NCBI GenBank assembly: GCA_004020875.1
Contig: SAPZ01000007.1
Coordinates: 1-64,000, forward strand
Source: Mesorhizobium sp.
GTDB lineage: Bacteria; Pseudomonadota; Alphaproteobacteria; Rhizobiales; Rhizobiaceae
Length of the DNA stretch: 64,000 nt
Direction of reading: 5' to 3'
Positions 42,854 to 52,421 of the stretch are shown here, in pieces. The notes under the pieces are model-generated. The model worked only from the letters and a program-made list of their open reading frames with translations, was not told the DNA's origin and did not search any database. Position 1 is the stretch's first letter. Each line of letters opens with the position of its first letter. Made by a program: the position numbers and the translations under genes.

Positions 42854-44422
42854 ATGATCCGCCTTCTCGCCTTCCTCGCCGTCGTCTTCGCGCTGGGACT
42901 GGGCTTTGCCTGGCTCGCCGACCGTCCGGGCGAAATGCTCGTTACCTTCAACGGCTACCAGTACCAGGTCACGCTGATGGTGGCGGCGGTGGCGATCGTC
43001 GCCGTGGTCGCCGCGGTGATGATCGTCTGGTGGCTGATCAAGTCGCTGTGGAACAGCCCGTACACCATCTCGCGCTATTTCCGGGTGCGCCGCCGCGATC
43101 GCGGCTACCAAGCGCTGTCGACCGGCATGATCGCGGCCGGCGCCGGCGACGGCGCGCTGGCGCGCAAGAAGACCAAGGAAGCGGCGAAGCTGATCAACGC
43201 CGACCAGGAGCCGCTGATCAACCTGCTCGACGCGCAGGCCTCGCTGCTCGAAGGCGACCATGAAGGCGCGCGCGAGAAGTTCGAGCGCATGCTCGACGAT
43301 CCCGAGATGCGGCTGCTCGGCCTGCGCGGTCTCTATCTGGAGGCCGAGCGCCTCGGCGATCGCAATGCCGCGCGCCACTATGCCGGCCGCGCCGCGGCGG
43401 TAGCGCCGCAGCTCGCCTGGGCGGCGGAATCGACGCTCGAGGAACTGACCGAACGCGGCGACTGGGATGGCGCGCTGAAGCTGGTCGAGGCGCAGAAATC
43501 GACTAGGCAGATCGAGCGCGACGTAGCCAACCGCCGCCGCGCCGTGCTGCTGACGGCTAAGGCGCAGGCTCTGGTCGACAGCGATCCGAATGCCGCCCGC
43601 ACCGCGGCGCTCGAAGCCAACAAGCTTGCGCCCGATTTCGCGCCGGCCGCGGTGATCGCCGCCGATCTGGTTATCCGACAAAACGACGTGCGCAAGGGCG
43701 CCAAGATCCTGGAGGCCGCCTGGAAGGCCGAGCCGCATCCCGACATTGCTGAGCTCTACACTCACGCAAGGGCGGGCGACGCCGTGCTCGATCGCCTCAA
43801 CCGCGCGAGGAAGCTGCAGGAATTGAAGAAGAACCACGCCGAGTCGTCGATGGCAGTGGCGCGGGCGGCGCTCGACGCGCAGGATTACGCCACGGCGCGG
43901 CGCGAGGCGGAAGCCGCGATCCGCATGGATCGCCGCGAGGGCGCTTATCTTCTGCTCGCCGATATCGAGGAGGCCGAGACCGGCGACCAGGGCAAGGTCA
44001 GGCAGTTGCTGTCCAAGGCGGTTCGCGCGCCGCGCGATCCGGCTTGGGTGGCGGACGGCGTCGTCTCAGAGCGCTGGGCGCCGGTGTCGCCGGTCACCGG
44101 CAAGCTCGACGCCTTCACCTGGCGCGCGCCGATGGAGCGGCTTGGCCAACTGATCGACAGCGAGACGGATGTCGCGGTGCCGGCGATCACGGCTGCGCCG
44201 CCCGCCGCACCCGCTGAAAAGGCGATCGACATTGTTGCCGAGGCGCCTGTGGAGAAGCCGGTGTCGGCGAATGGCGACGAGAAGGACGCGGCCGTTGCGG
44301 AAGCCGTCAGCGAGGCTGAAACCAGCGGGCGGGGTTCGGAATTGCCGCCTCTGCCGGACGATCCGGGTGTCGCGCCGGAAGAAGAAGCGGAAAAATCGCC
44401 GCGCGGGTTTCGTTTGTTCTGA
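42854..44422 (+). CDS. hemY: HemY-like tetratricopeptide membrane protein
   Basis: A 522-residue protein with two N-terminal membrane segments (residues ~3-20 and ~38-60) and a periplasmic or cytosolic TPR array (~90-400). The family's ADRPGEMLVTFNGYQYQV segment is clear near residue 22. The last ~110 residues are a Pro/Ala/Glu-rich tail. Despite the name, this HemY is not protoporphyrinogen oxidase; it belongs to the PF07219-type family tied to heme gene clusters. It starts 10 bases after the mitofilin gene. Confidence 0.9.
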   Translation: MIRLLAFLAVVFALGLGFAWLADRPGEMLVTFNGYQYQVTLMVAAVAIVAVVAAVMIVWWLIKSLWNSPYTISRYFRVRRRDRGYQALSTGMIAAGAGDGALARKKTKEAAKLINADQEPLINLLDAQASLLEGDHEGAREKFERMLDDPEMRLLGLRGLYLEAERLGDRNAARHYAGRAAAVAPQLAWAAESTLEELTERGDWDGALKLVEAQKSTRQIERDVANRRRAVLLTAKAQALVDSDPNAARTAALEANKLAPDFAPAAVIAADLVIRQNDVRKGAKILEAAWKAEPHPDIAELYTHARAGDAVLDRLNRARKLQELKKNHAESSMAVARAALDAQDYATARREAEAAIRMDRREGAYLLLADIEEAETGDQGKVRQLLSKAVRAPRDPAWVADGVVSERWAPVSPVTGKLDAFTWRAPMERLGQLIDSETDVAVPAITAAPPAAPAEKAIDIVAEAPVEKPVSANGDEKDAAVAEAVSEAETSGRGSELPPLPDDPGVAPEEEAEKSPRGFRLF

Positions 44423-44455
44423 GGCGGGGTTTTGGCGGGCAGGGAAAAGGTATCG

Positions 44456-44935
44456 ATGCTCGAGCGCGTATTGGCCTTCCTGAGGGATCTGCCGGGAGCC
44501 GGGGAAGCCAGGCCGAGCGCCGACGATCCGCGCGTCGCGGCTTCCGCGCTGCTCTATCATGTGATGAACGCCGACGGCGTGCGCCAGGACGTCGAATGGG
44601 AGCGGTTCAAGCAGATCCTGGCCGAGACCTATTCGGTGAGCGGCGATGAACTCGATGCGCTGGCCGCGGCCGGCGAGCGCGCCGACAATGAGGCCATCGA
44701 CCTCTACGCCTTCACCAGCGTCTTGAAGCGCGATCTCGACGCCGAGGCGCGCAAGGCCTTCATCGGCCTGATGTGGGAAATCGTATATGCCGACGGCGAG
44801 CTTGACGAGTTGGAGGACAACACCGTCTGGCGGGTCGCCGAATTGATCGGGGTCGAGCGTCGTGACCGCATCGAGGCGCGCCGCAAGGCGGCGGCGCACG
44901 TGCCCGGCGCGCGGGGCAAGTCGAGCGACGAATAA
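44456..44935 (+). CDS. TerB-like (TerB/DjlA-type) protein
   Basis: A 159-residue helical protein of the TerB family. It has the repeated acidic pattern DPRVAASALLYHVMNADGVR and LMWEIVYADGELDELEDNTV, where the Asp-Gly-containing turns resemble metal sites. TerB proteins are named after tellurite resistance, but this stand-alone form is common beside hemY in Rhizobiales and its function is unknown. I chose ATG 44456 because AAAAGG precedes it; a TTG at 44432 is less likely. It ends the hem/mitofilin gene run. Confidence 0.85.
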   Translation: MLERVLAFLRDLPGAGEARPSADDPRVAASALLYHVMNADGVRQDVEWERFKQILAETYSVSGDELDALAAAGERADNEAIDLYAFTSVLKRDLDAEARKAFIGLMWEIVYADGELDELEDNTVWRVAELIGVERRDRIEARRKAAAHVPGARGKSSDE

Positions 44936-44953
44936 CGGGACCTTTCGCCTTCC

Positions 44954-45670
44954 ATGCCATCCAGACAGAGGCCGAGACCAAAAATCCTGATCGTTCTGCA
45001 TCAGGAGACTTCGAGCCCCGGCCGCGTCGGCCATATGCTGCTGGAACAAGGTTTTGACCTCGACATCCGCCGGCCACCGCTCGGTGACGCGCTGCCCTGC
45101 ACGCTGGACGATCATGCCGGCGCGGTTGTCTTCGGTGGGCCGATGAGCGCCAATGACGAGGACGAGTTCGTCCGCCGCGAGACCGACTGGCTGGAAATCC
45201 CGCTCAAGGAGAACCGTCCGTTCCTCGGCATCTGCCTCGGCGCGCAGATGCTCGCCAACCATCTCGGCGGCAAGGTCGAGGGCCACGGAGACGGGCTGGT
45301 CGAGATCGGCTGGTATCCGCTGAAGGCGACCGAGGCCGGCAAGCAGCTGCTGCACTGGCCTGAGATGGTCTACCAGTTCCACCGCGAGGGCTTTTCGCTG
45401 CCGAAGGAAGCGACGCTGCTGGCGACCGCGGAGACCTATCCAAACCAGGCGTTCCGCTATGGCGAGAATGCCTGGGGCACCCAGTTCCATGGCGAACTGA
45501 CCCGCGCGATGATGCATCGCTGGGTGGTGCGCGGCGCGCACCGCTTCGAGCTCCCCGGCGCCCAGCCCGGCCGCGACCATCTCGGCGGCCGGCTGATCTG
45601 GGACATGCACCTGAAGCGCTGGCTGGGCGAGTTTCTGGGGGTGATTTTTGGCAGGCCGATGGTGGGGTAG
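44954..45670 (+). CDS. Class I glutamine amidotransferase-like protein
   Basis: A 238-residue GATase1-fold protein with an intact triad: Cys94 in LGICLGAQML, and His179 and Glu181 in GTQFHGELT. Stand-alone members often resemble GMP synthase glutaminase domains or gamma-glutamyl hydrolases. The acceptor is unknown. It starts 18 bases after the TerB-like gene and might be co-transcribed with it. Confidence 0.88.
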   Translation: MPSRQRPRPKILIVLHQETSSPGRVGHMLLEQGFDLDIRRPPLGDALPCTLDDHAGAVVFGGPMSANDEDEFVRRETDWLEIPLKENRPFLGICLGAQMLANHLGGKVEGHGDGLVEIGWYPLKATEAGKQLLHWPEMVYQFHREGFSLPKEATLLATAETYPNQAFRYGENAWGTQFHGELTRAMMHRWVVRGAHRFELPGAQPGRDHLGGRLIWDMHLKRWLGEFLGVIFGRPMVG

Positions 45671-45845
45671 GGCGAAGGCCGACTGCCCTGAACGGCCGAG
45701 CTTGACCGAAGACGACTCATGCCTGCCAATGGGTAACGCTTGGTTTGTGCCTGCATTCCGGTCATTGCACGAGTTGCCTCTCTCGATCGACAACGGACAC
45801 GCTAGGTGCATCGGCGAGACGCCTGAGCTAATCTGTGTGTGAGCA

Positions 45846-46952
45846 ATGGAGAGGATCAAGGTCGTGCCGATGGAGGATTTTGTTGGTCGCTGGATTGCTG
45901 GGAACGACCAGCATGCGACCACGACGATCGAGATCAAGATTGTCGATGGTCACCTCGTCGTGTGCGCCATCGATGGTTCCAGCGGTGAACTGGCAGAGAT
46001 CCAACGCTTGACCTATGGGAATGAAGAAGTCCGCTTCGCCGCCCAATGGTCGTCCGGCAAAACTTCCACATACCGAATACTACTGTCGGATGGACGGTTG
46101 GTCGTCCATGTCACGCTTTCCCGCACGGACTATTTCAAAAGGGATCTGAACCCCGACGGAACGTACAGGTGGCGCAGCGGCATACTGCACGTGGCGCCCG
46201 GCCATTCGGCGGGTGGTTCGCTTCGCCACGCGATCCGCTCAAGCGGGCGTACCGACGATGTGATCAGTTTTCCCGACAATCTCAGTTGCGGCCCAATTGA
46301 TTCCCAGGAGCCCTCGGCGCGAGCGCGCTGGTGGGCCTCGATATACGACGAGTACGACGTCGATTTCGACGGGTTCTGGAAGCAAATCATGTCGACCTCG
46401 GACCGCCTCGTCGTCTGGGTCGGACGCCATAGTGCCCAGGAGCATGCTTTCTTCCTGGCACTGGTGGATCGCCTCGGCGACCGTCCCTACGACATCATCG
46501 ACGTCACCGGGTTGCAAATGCCGTTGATCCGGCCCGACGGCAAGCAGCGACTGTCGAGCCCCATACAGGCCGTTTCGCTCATGAGCGAAACGGAGCTCGC
46601 CTTGTTGTTCGGCACGGAGCGCGCGATGACGCGCCAGGAACGAGAGGAGGCCGCGCGACGCTGGCGGAGCTTGAAATCCGAAAACGCACCGTTCCGCATC
46701 GTCGCCGATTCCGGGCTCGTCTCGGCGCCTATAGATGTCTTCGATGAGCTTCTTCTCGAGCGGGCCAGCAAGGATTGGCGCAAGGTTGCGCGCGTCATCG
46801 CCGATACCATGGGGCACAATATGGAGCCGTATATCCAGGTCGGCGACATGATGCTGCTGACCCGTATCGTGGCCCTTGTCGATCAGGGAAAGCTCATGGC
46901 CCATGGTGACCCCTGGCTTATGCGAAAATGCGAAGTACGGCTCCCGGATTAG
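45846..46952 (+). CDS. DUF1835/DUF3658 protein with extra N-terminal domain
   Basis: A 368-residue protein in three parts. Residues ~1-110 form an unassigned beta-rich domain (SSGELAEIQRL, WSSGKTSTYRILLSDGRLVV), possibly lipocalin-like. Residues ~112-235 match DUF1835 (LHVAPGHSAGGSLRHAIRSS, then FPDNLSCGPID, RARWWASIYDEYD and VVWVGRHSAQEHAFFLALV). Residues ~240-368 match DUF3658 (ALLFGTERAM, DELLLERASKDWRKVARVIADTM and the GDMMLLTRIVALVDQGKL end). The function of both DUFs is unknown. Codon use looks less GC-biased than in neighbours, which hints at transfer. Confidence 0.75.
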   Translation: MERIKVVPMEDFVGRWIAGNDQHATTTIEIKIVDGHLVVCAIDGSSGELAEIQRLTYGNEEVRFAAQWSSGKTSTYRILLSDGRLVVHVTLSRTDYFKRDLNPDGTYRWRSGILHVAPGHSAGGSLRHAIRSSGRTDDVISFPDNLSCGPIDSQEPSARARWWASIYDEYDVDFDGFWKQIMSTSDRLVVWVGRHSAQEHAFFLALVDRLGDRPYDIIDVTGLQMPLIRPDGKQRLSSPIQAVSLMSETELALLFGTERAMTRQEREEAARRWRSLKSENAPFRIVADSGLVSAPIDVFDELLLERASKDWRKVARVIADTMGHNMEPYIQVGDMMLLTRIVALVDQGKLMAHGDPWLMRKCEVRLPD

Positions 46953-47133
46953 CAAAAACGGGCGTCGCCGGGGACAGATAGGCTCGCAAATGCCGCGACC
47001 GCGATAGCGGGACGCCACCGATTGCCACGCCGCATGGCACCAACCATTGGCCCTTTGCACGGACAATCTCATCGGTATCGACGAGTGGCGAATCTGTGCT
47101 AAGGCGCCGCCGACCAATCAAGAGGACGACACT

Positions 47134-47364
47134 GTGAGCGAACTGACCCTGGCCGAGGCGACCGAAAATATCTATGCCTCACTCCGAGCGGACAATGCCG
47201 ACCTCGATACGCATATCGCAACCCTCAAGGCGGCGCTGGCACGGGAGGGGAAGAAACAGGCGGTGTTCGATCCAACCAGGCTGGTGCAGAACAACCGCGC
47301 CGGCCGCAAGTTGATGCAGGCCTATTTTCGCCAGCGCGGCGTCAGCGTGAGCTTTTCGGAGTAG
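47134..47364 (+). CDS. Hypothetical 76-residue protein
   Basis: A small soluble, mostly helical protein from GTG 47134, supported by AGAGGA 7 bases upstream. It starts VSELTLAEATENIYASLRAD and ends with a basic, polar stretch (RAGRKLMQAYFRQRGVSVSF). I recognise no family. It lies between the DUF1835 gene and the convergent EEP gene, with 28 bases to the latter's end. Confidence 0.6.
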   Translation: MSELTLAEATENIYASLRADNADLDTHIATLKAALAREGKKQAVFDPTRLVQNNRAGRKLMQAYFRQRGVSVSFSE

Positions 47365-47392
47365 AGCGACCGGTGAACGAGGCGAGGACGGA

Positions 47393-49738
47393 TCACGGCG
47401 CTGCCGCCGCCGGTTCGTTCTTCCTCATCCTCAGCTCGTAGTTGAGCCGGTAGCGGCCGCCCTCGAAATTCCAGATCAGCGGGTTGCGCACGCCGTCAAT
47501 GGAGCTGGCGCCGGCCGGCAGGTCCGGAAACTCCCTGACGTGGCTGGGATCGTCCGGGCTGGTGTCGTCCTGCTCGAACACCTTCATCCCGGCATGGTCG
47601 ACAAAGGTCATGTCGGCGCTGCCGAACCGCGCCGCCCAGTCCTTCTGGTCGGCGGAGTCATCGCAGTCGAATTCGACCTCGCCGGAAGGCGGGAAGCGCA
47701 TGGTCCGGCTGTCAAGCGACAACTGGGTGAAGATGTCGTCGGAGCCGAATTCGGGATTGGTTTCGTCCTCGCAGATCAGCGCCTTAAGCTCCAGATTCCG
47801 CACCGTGGTCTGCATGGACGCGCTCACCCGCACGGGCTGGCTTGCGGCCGCCGCCTGATGGATAACGAGATAGCCATGCGTGCCGCCGCCCATGGCGCCG
47901 CTGATGATGCGGCTGGTGCCTGAGACCGCGATCGGCGGCTTGCTGCCGTGCGGGTCGTCGAACTCCTCCAGTGTCGCCCTGTAGCCCGCCGGATCGGGTA
48001 GACCATCGGCTGTCAGCGTGACGGTCTGGTCGGCGCCGCTATCGGCCTGCCCCACGACATCGAAACGAAACCACGCCTCATCCTGGCTGCCAAGCAGGCT
48101 GCCGGCTTCGGTAAGCGCCGCAAACTGCGGCGGTTCGCCCGGCCGCAGCGGGCAGGCCTCTTCCTTCGTGGCACATGTGTGGCGGCGCACCAGGAGCGCA
48201 TAATTGCCCTGCCACTTGCGGTCCTTGCCGGTGACGCGGATGAAGAACTCCTTCGGCAGCGCATAGGTGTGGACGGTGAAAATGTGCTCGCCGTCCTGCA
48301 CGGTCCTGGTGCTGCCATAATAGCTGGAGATCGGCGTCGTCATGTTGGACGGCTGGTAGATATCGATGTTGACGTCCGGACTGTCGGGCCCGATCGAATA
48401 GCTGCCGGCGTCCTGGCGCACGACATGGAACCATTGCATGGACCCCGGATAGCGGATCTGGGTGACGTCCTGTCCGTTCCTGAAGTCGATCAGTTCTTCA
48501 GCTTGCGGCTTGCCGTCCGGGCCCTTCTTCACTGTCAGATTGACCGGATAGGCGATGGACGGGCTGCAAAAATTGTTGCCCAGGTTGAGGTCGGCGGTCA
48601 GCAGGTTGTGGTCGCTTTCGAGGTCGGCAAAATCGACCGGGAGGGTCACGTGCTGAACGCAGATCGGTCCCTCGATGCCGCCGCTTAGATAAGGCCTCGG
48701 CGCGGCGAGGATGTAGTCGTAGCGCTCGTTGTCGATAGAGTTGGAGATACCGTCATCGGCGCGGTTGGTCGCCGCCCAGCTGTCGTAATGTTGCGACGTC
48801 CAGTATGTGCCGGGGGTGGCGAAACGGCGCGCCCATTCGCCCGTCGGCGGGTGGAACAGCGGCACATTCAAGTCGCCCATCACCAGCACGCGCTCGCGCT
48901 TGCGCTGCGCGGGCGTCAGTGGCGACAGCGTCGTCTCGATCAGCTTCTCGATCTGGTCGAACTGCGCATCGCGCGCGTCGGCGTGCAACTCGGCCGGGCT
49001 CTTGTCGAAATAGTCAGCCTGCATATGGGTGAAGACGACAGTGTAGTTGCTTTGCGAAGGCAAATGCAGCAACCGCACGATCGCCGCGCCCTTGCCCGAC
49101 AAGCAGTCGACACCGCCGCAATGGTCGTAGAGGGTGAAGCCGACTTCGTCGGTCGCCGCATCGAGCGTCTCGCCGTCGTTCCCGCCCCATTTGAAGCTGT
49201 CGTCGGGCAGCGGCAGGAATTTGAAATCCTTCTTGGCAAACAACATCAGGCCGCTGTCCTCGCCGTCGATCTTCTCGACCGGCTCGCCATAGATCGCCAC
49301 GGCAGCGGCCGGATCGAGGCTAGTGATGGCGTCGACAAGCGCCTGCGGCCGCACCTTCAGCAGCGCAGCGTCGATCTTGCGGACATAATTCGGATAGACG
49401 GGCTTGAGCTTGTCGATGAGGATCTGCTTGGCATCCTCATCCCATGCCTCGTTGATGGCGATTATATCGAAGCGGTCAGTGTTCCCCAGAATAGTGTCGG
49501 CCAGATGCTCGGCCTGCTTTTCGGTCTGGCCCTGGATCTGCACAAGGCAGTCAGCGAAGTTCGGATTGGCGCATTTGAAAATCGGCGAAAGCAGATAGGC
49601 ATTGAAAGTGGCGACGCGAACCGTCTCCACTTCCTGCGCCTTCGCCCCGCTGATTGGCCAGGCAATCAGCACGACAAGCAGGACAATCGACTTGGCCAAG
49701 ACAAGATCCGACCAGGACGTGCGTCTGGAATGAAACAT
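47393..49738 (-). CDS. Large secreted EEP-family phosphodiesterase (sphingomyelinase-like)
   Basis: A 781-residue protein with a signal peptide (cleaved near GAKAQEV, residue ~36). Residues ~38-390 form an endonuclease/exonuclease/phosphatase domain: VATFNAYLL, IINEAWDE-type metal site (IAINEAWDE), THMQADYF, VMGDLNVPLFHP and the final LESDHNLLTADL. This set suits a sphingomyelinase-C or DNase I-like phosphodiesterase. Residues ~395-781 are an extra beta-rich region with pre-peptidase-like features and several Cys pairs, which I cannot name. The substrate is unknown; export suggests a lipid or extracellular nucleic acid. Confidence 0.78.
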   Translation of the reverse strand: MFHSRRTSWSDLVLAKSIVLLVVLIAWPISGAKAQEVETVRVATFNAYLLSPIFKCANPNFADCLVQIQGQTEKQAEHLADTILGNTDRFDIIAINEAWDEDAKQILIDKLKPVYPNYVRKIDAALLKVRPQALVDAITSLDPAAAVAIYGEPVEKIDGEDSGLMLFAKKDFKFLPLPDDSFKWGGNDGETLDAATDEVGFTLYDHCGGVDCLSGKGAAIVRLLHLPSQSNYTVVFTHMQADYFDKSPAELHADARDAQFDQIEKLIETTLSPLTPAQRKRERVLVMGDLNVPLFHPPTGEWARRFATPGTYWTSQHYDSWAATNRADDGISNSIDNERYDYILAAPRPYLSGGIEGPICVQHVTLPVDFADLESDHNLLTADLNLGNNFCSPSIAYPVNLTVKKGPDGKPQAEELIDFRNGQDVTQIRYPGSMQWFHVVRQDAGSYSIGPDSPDVNIDIYQPSNMTTPISSYYGSTRTVQDGEHIFTVHTYALPKEFFIRVTGKDRKWQGNYALLVRRHTCATKEEACPLRPGEPPQFAALTEAGSLLGSQDEAWFRFDVVGQADSGADQTVTLTADGLPDPAGYRATLEEFDDPHGSKPPIAVSGTSRIISGAMGGGTHGYLVIHQAAAASQPVRVSASMQTTVRNLELKALICEDETNPEFGSDDIFTQLSLDSRTMRFPPSGEVEFDCDDSADQKDWAARFGSADMTFVDHAGMKVFEQDDTSPDDPSHVREFPDLPAGASSIDGVRNPLIWNFEGGRYRLNYELRMRKNEPAAAAP

Positions 49739-49933
49739 AAGCCTGCCCCCTTCGTTGCCGCATTACTTGCCGACGCATAGTAACAAACGGGAGCGATCGC
49801 ACCGTGAAGCCATTCACGTTGCCCAGGGGGCGCAGCTTTGGCGGGTGTAGCGATTGGCCAACCGATGGAGGCGGCTACGAATATCGGCGCAAGCTGCCTG
49901 GCGTCGAATCCACGGCTTGGGGCCATTGCCCAA

Positions 49934-51172
49934 TCAGTTTCGACTATTCAGATGCCGCACCCGCCGCAGCGCGGGGAACAGCCAGGCCCACAATCCCGCC
50001 ACCGCGACAGCGCCGATGCCGCCGATCACCACGGCGGGGACCGTGCCGATCAGCGCCGCCATGGTGCCGGCGCGGAATTCGCCGACTTCGTTGGAGGCGC
50101 CGACGAAGACCTGGTTGACGGCGTTGACGCGGCCGCGCACCTCGTCGGGCGTCCAGAGCTGGATCAGCGTCTCGCGGATATAGACGCTGAACATGTCGGT
50201 AGCGCCGAGCAGAGCGAGCGCCGCGATCGACAGCCAGGTCATGGTCGAGACGCCGAACAGCACGGTGAAGGCGCCGAACAGGGCGACGAAGCCCAGCATG
50301 ATCTTGCCGGCATGGTCGCGGATCGGGTGGCCTGCAAGCCAGACGGCGACGCAGATGGCGCCGATGCCAGGCGCCGAGCGCAGCAGGCCGAGGCCCCACG
50401 GGCCAAGCTCCAATATGTCGCGCGCATAGACCGGCAGCAGCGCCGAGGCGCCCGACAGGAGCACGGCGAACAGATCGAGCGAGATCGCGCCGAGCACGAT
50501 CTTCTCGCCCCAGATGTAGCGGAAGCCGGCAAACAGCGTCTGCATCGTCGGCTTGTCGGTGGCCGTCTGCTGGGCGGGCTTCGGGATGGTGAAGATCAGC
50601 ACGGCAGCGGCGAGCATCAATATGGCGGCGGTGGCGTAAGCGACTTCCGCCGAAACGCCGTAGAGCAGGCCGCCGGCGACCGGGCCGACGATGGTCGCCG
50701 TCTGCCAGGCCGACGAGTTCCAGGCGATCGCGTTGGCAAAGTCCTCCTGCGGCACGAGATTGGCGAAGAGCGAGGAGGAAGCCGGACCGTAGAAGGCCCG
50801 CGCAATGCCGAACACCACCAGCACGATGAAGATCGGCAGCGGGCCGTGAAGGCCGCGCAGCGTCAGAAGCAGCAGAGCCAGCGCGCAGCCGGCCTCGACC
50901 AGCGTCGCCAGGGTCATGATCAGCCGGCGGCCGAAGCGGTCGGCGACCACGCCGGTGACCAGGACCAGAAGCAGCGAAGGCAGGAACTGGACGATGCCGA
51001 CAATGCCGAGGTCGAACGGGTCGCGGGTCAGGTCATAGACCTGCCAGCCGACAGCGACGGACACGATCATGGTGGCGAAGGTGGTGAGGAAACGCGCCGT
51101 CCAATAGCTGAGGAAAGGGCGGTGCCGGAACGCGGCGTAGCGCTGGTCGGGTGAAGTTGCTTCGGCTGTCAT
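49934..51172 (-). CDS. MFS transporter, EntS-like exporter
   Basis: A 412-residue major facilitator with about 12 hydrophobic segments. The loop VVADRFGRRLIMTLATLVEAG between helices 2 and 3 is the MFS signature, and FYGPASSSLFANLVP plus PDEVRGRVNAVNQVFVGASNE mark the MFS_3 (enterobactin exporter EntS-like) branch. Such proteins export siderophores or drugs. ATG 51172 (MTAEATSPDQRY) is the likely start. No siderophore gene is nearby. Confidence 0.87.
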   Translation of the reverse strand: MTAEATSPDQRYAAFRHRPFLSYWTARFLTTFATMIVSVAVGWQVYDLTRDPFDLGIVGIVQFLPSLLLVLVTGVVADRFGRRLIMTLATLVEAGCALALLLLTLRGLHGPLPIFIVLVVFGIARAFYGPASSSLFANLVPQEDFANAIAWNSSAWQTATIVGPVAGGLLYGVSAEVAYATAAILMLAAAVLIFTIPKPAQQTATDKPTMQTLFAGFRYIWGEKIVLGAISLDLFAVLLSGASALLPVYARDILELGPWGLGLLRSAPGIGAICVAVWLAGHPIRDHAGKIMLGFVALFGAFTVLFGVSTMTWLSIAALALLGATDMFSVYIRETLIQLWTPDEVRGRVNAVNQVFVGASNEVGEFRAGTMAALIGTVPAVVIGGIGAVAVAGLWAWLFPALRRVRHLNSRN

Positions 51173-51321
51173 GATTCGAGAGCCCCTTGCTACAATGGCC
51201 GGCGGGGCACTTCCACGGTGGGCGCTGGTCCGGCCAGAACGCTTTAGCCCAGTTCGCTCTCCAGCGCGCTCAAAAATCAGCACTGGATCAAAGAAAATCG
51301 AATTTTTGCCCGGACGGTGAC

Positions 51322-52421
51322 TCAGCTCCGCAACGCAGCCGAGATGGCGTCGAGCCCGCCGCGCAGCTCTGCTTCCGTCGGCCAGCCGAAGCCGAGGCGG
51401 AAGAACCGCTTCGGCATCTCGAACCAGTGGCCGGGGCCGACATAGGTGCCGTGCTCCTCCAGCAGCCGGGTGTAGAAGCGGTCGAGGTCGAAGCCGGCGT
51501 CGACATCGAGCCGCGGGAAGCCGACGACGCCGCCTTGCGGCCGCACCCAGTCGACCAGCGTCTCGCCGTCGATCCAGTCCTGCACGATGTCGCGGCGCCT
51601 GGCCATCTCGGGGAGCAGCGAGGCGAGGAAGGCGTCACGCCTTTCGAGCGTGGCGCGGGCGATCGCCTCGTCGATGACGCTGCCGCAGATGCCGATCTGC
51701 TCCTTGGCAGCGAGGAAGGTTTCCTGCAGCTCCGGATCCCGGGTCGCGAGCCAGCCAATACGGATGCCCGGAATGCCGAAAGCCTTGGACAGGGAGCAGA
51801 CGCTGATGGCGCTTGGGCTGAGCGAGGCCGCCGCCGGCAGGCGCTCGCCATAGGAGAGGTCGCGATAGGTCTCGTCGACCAGCAGCCGGCATATCTGCTT
51901 TTCGGCAAGCGCGACCAGCGCGTCGAGTCGGCGCGTGTCATCATCGTGCCGGTCGGGTTGTGCGGGTAGGTGACGCTGATCAGCTTCGTGTTCGGCCGCA
52001 GCTCCGCCGCGAGGCGCTCAATGTCGACGGCAAAGCCCTGGTCGAAATCGAGATCGACGTAGGATATGGCGCAGCCGATCGCCTTCGGCGTCTCGATGTT
52101 GGTGGTGTAGTTCGGCCGCACGACGACGAGATGGTCAGCGGGCGACAGAAGCGCGGTGGCGATGATGAACAGCGCGCCGGCCGCGCCCGCGGTCACCAGC
52201 ACATCGTCGGGGGAAAGGCCCCTGTCCTGCCCGGCGATCAGCGCCCGCAACTCCTTGTCGCCGCGATGCTCGCCATAGAACAAGGTGAGATCGGGCAGCG
52301 TCAGACCGATGTCGGAGAGTTTCTGGTCGGCGATGGAACTTTCGGAAAGGTTGTAGCGGATGCGGTCGTAACCGTATTCCTCCGGCGCTTCCTTCTCGAT
52401 CAGCATCCTGGCGTAGTTCAT
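51322..52421 (-). pseudogene. Class I/II aminotransferase gene split by a one-base frameshift
   Basis: From ATG 52421 (GGGGGAG upstream) the frame encodes MNYARMLIEKEAPEEYGYDR through the NPTG motif (YPHNPTGTMMTRAD). It then leaves frame between 51926 and 51927, where one base is missing. One frame over, the protein continues as LDALVALAEKQICRLLVDET, then the PLP-lysine segment SLSKAFGIPGIRIGW, and ends at 51322 (WFEMPKRFFRLGFGW). Restoring one base gives a normal enzyme of about 366 residues. No internal stop lies in the corrected frame, so the lesion is very recent or is a sequencing error. The substrate is unknown. Confidence 0.88.

Noticed and set aside
47393..49738. The EEP protein as a toxin of a contact-dependent or type VI system
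   Set aside because: It has an ordinary N-terminal signal peptide and no VgrG, PAAR, Rhs or immunity-like neighbour that I can recognise.
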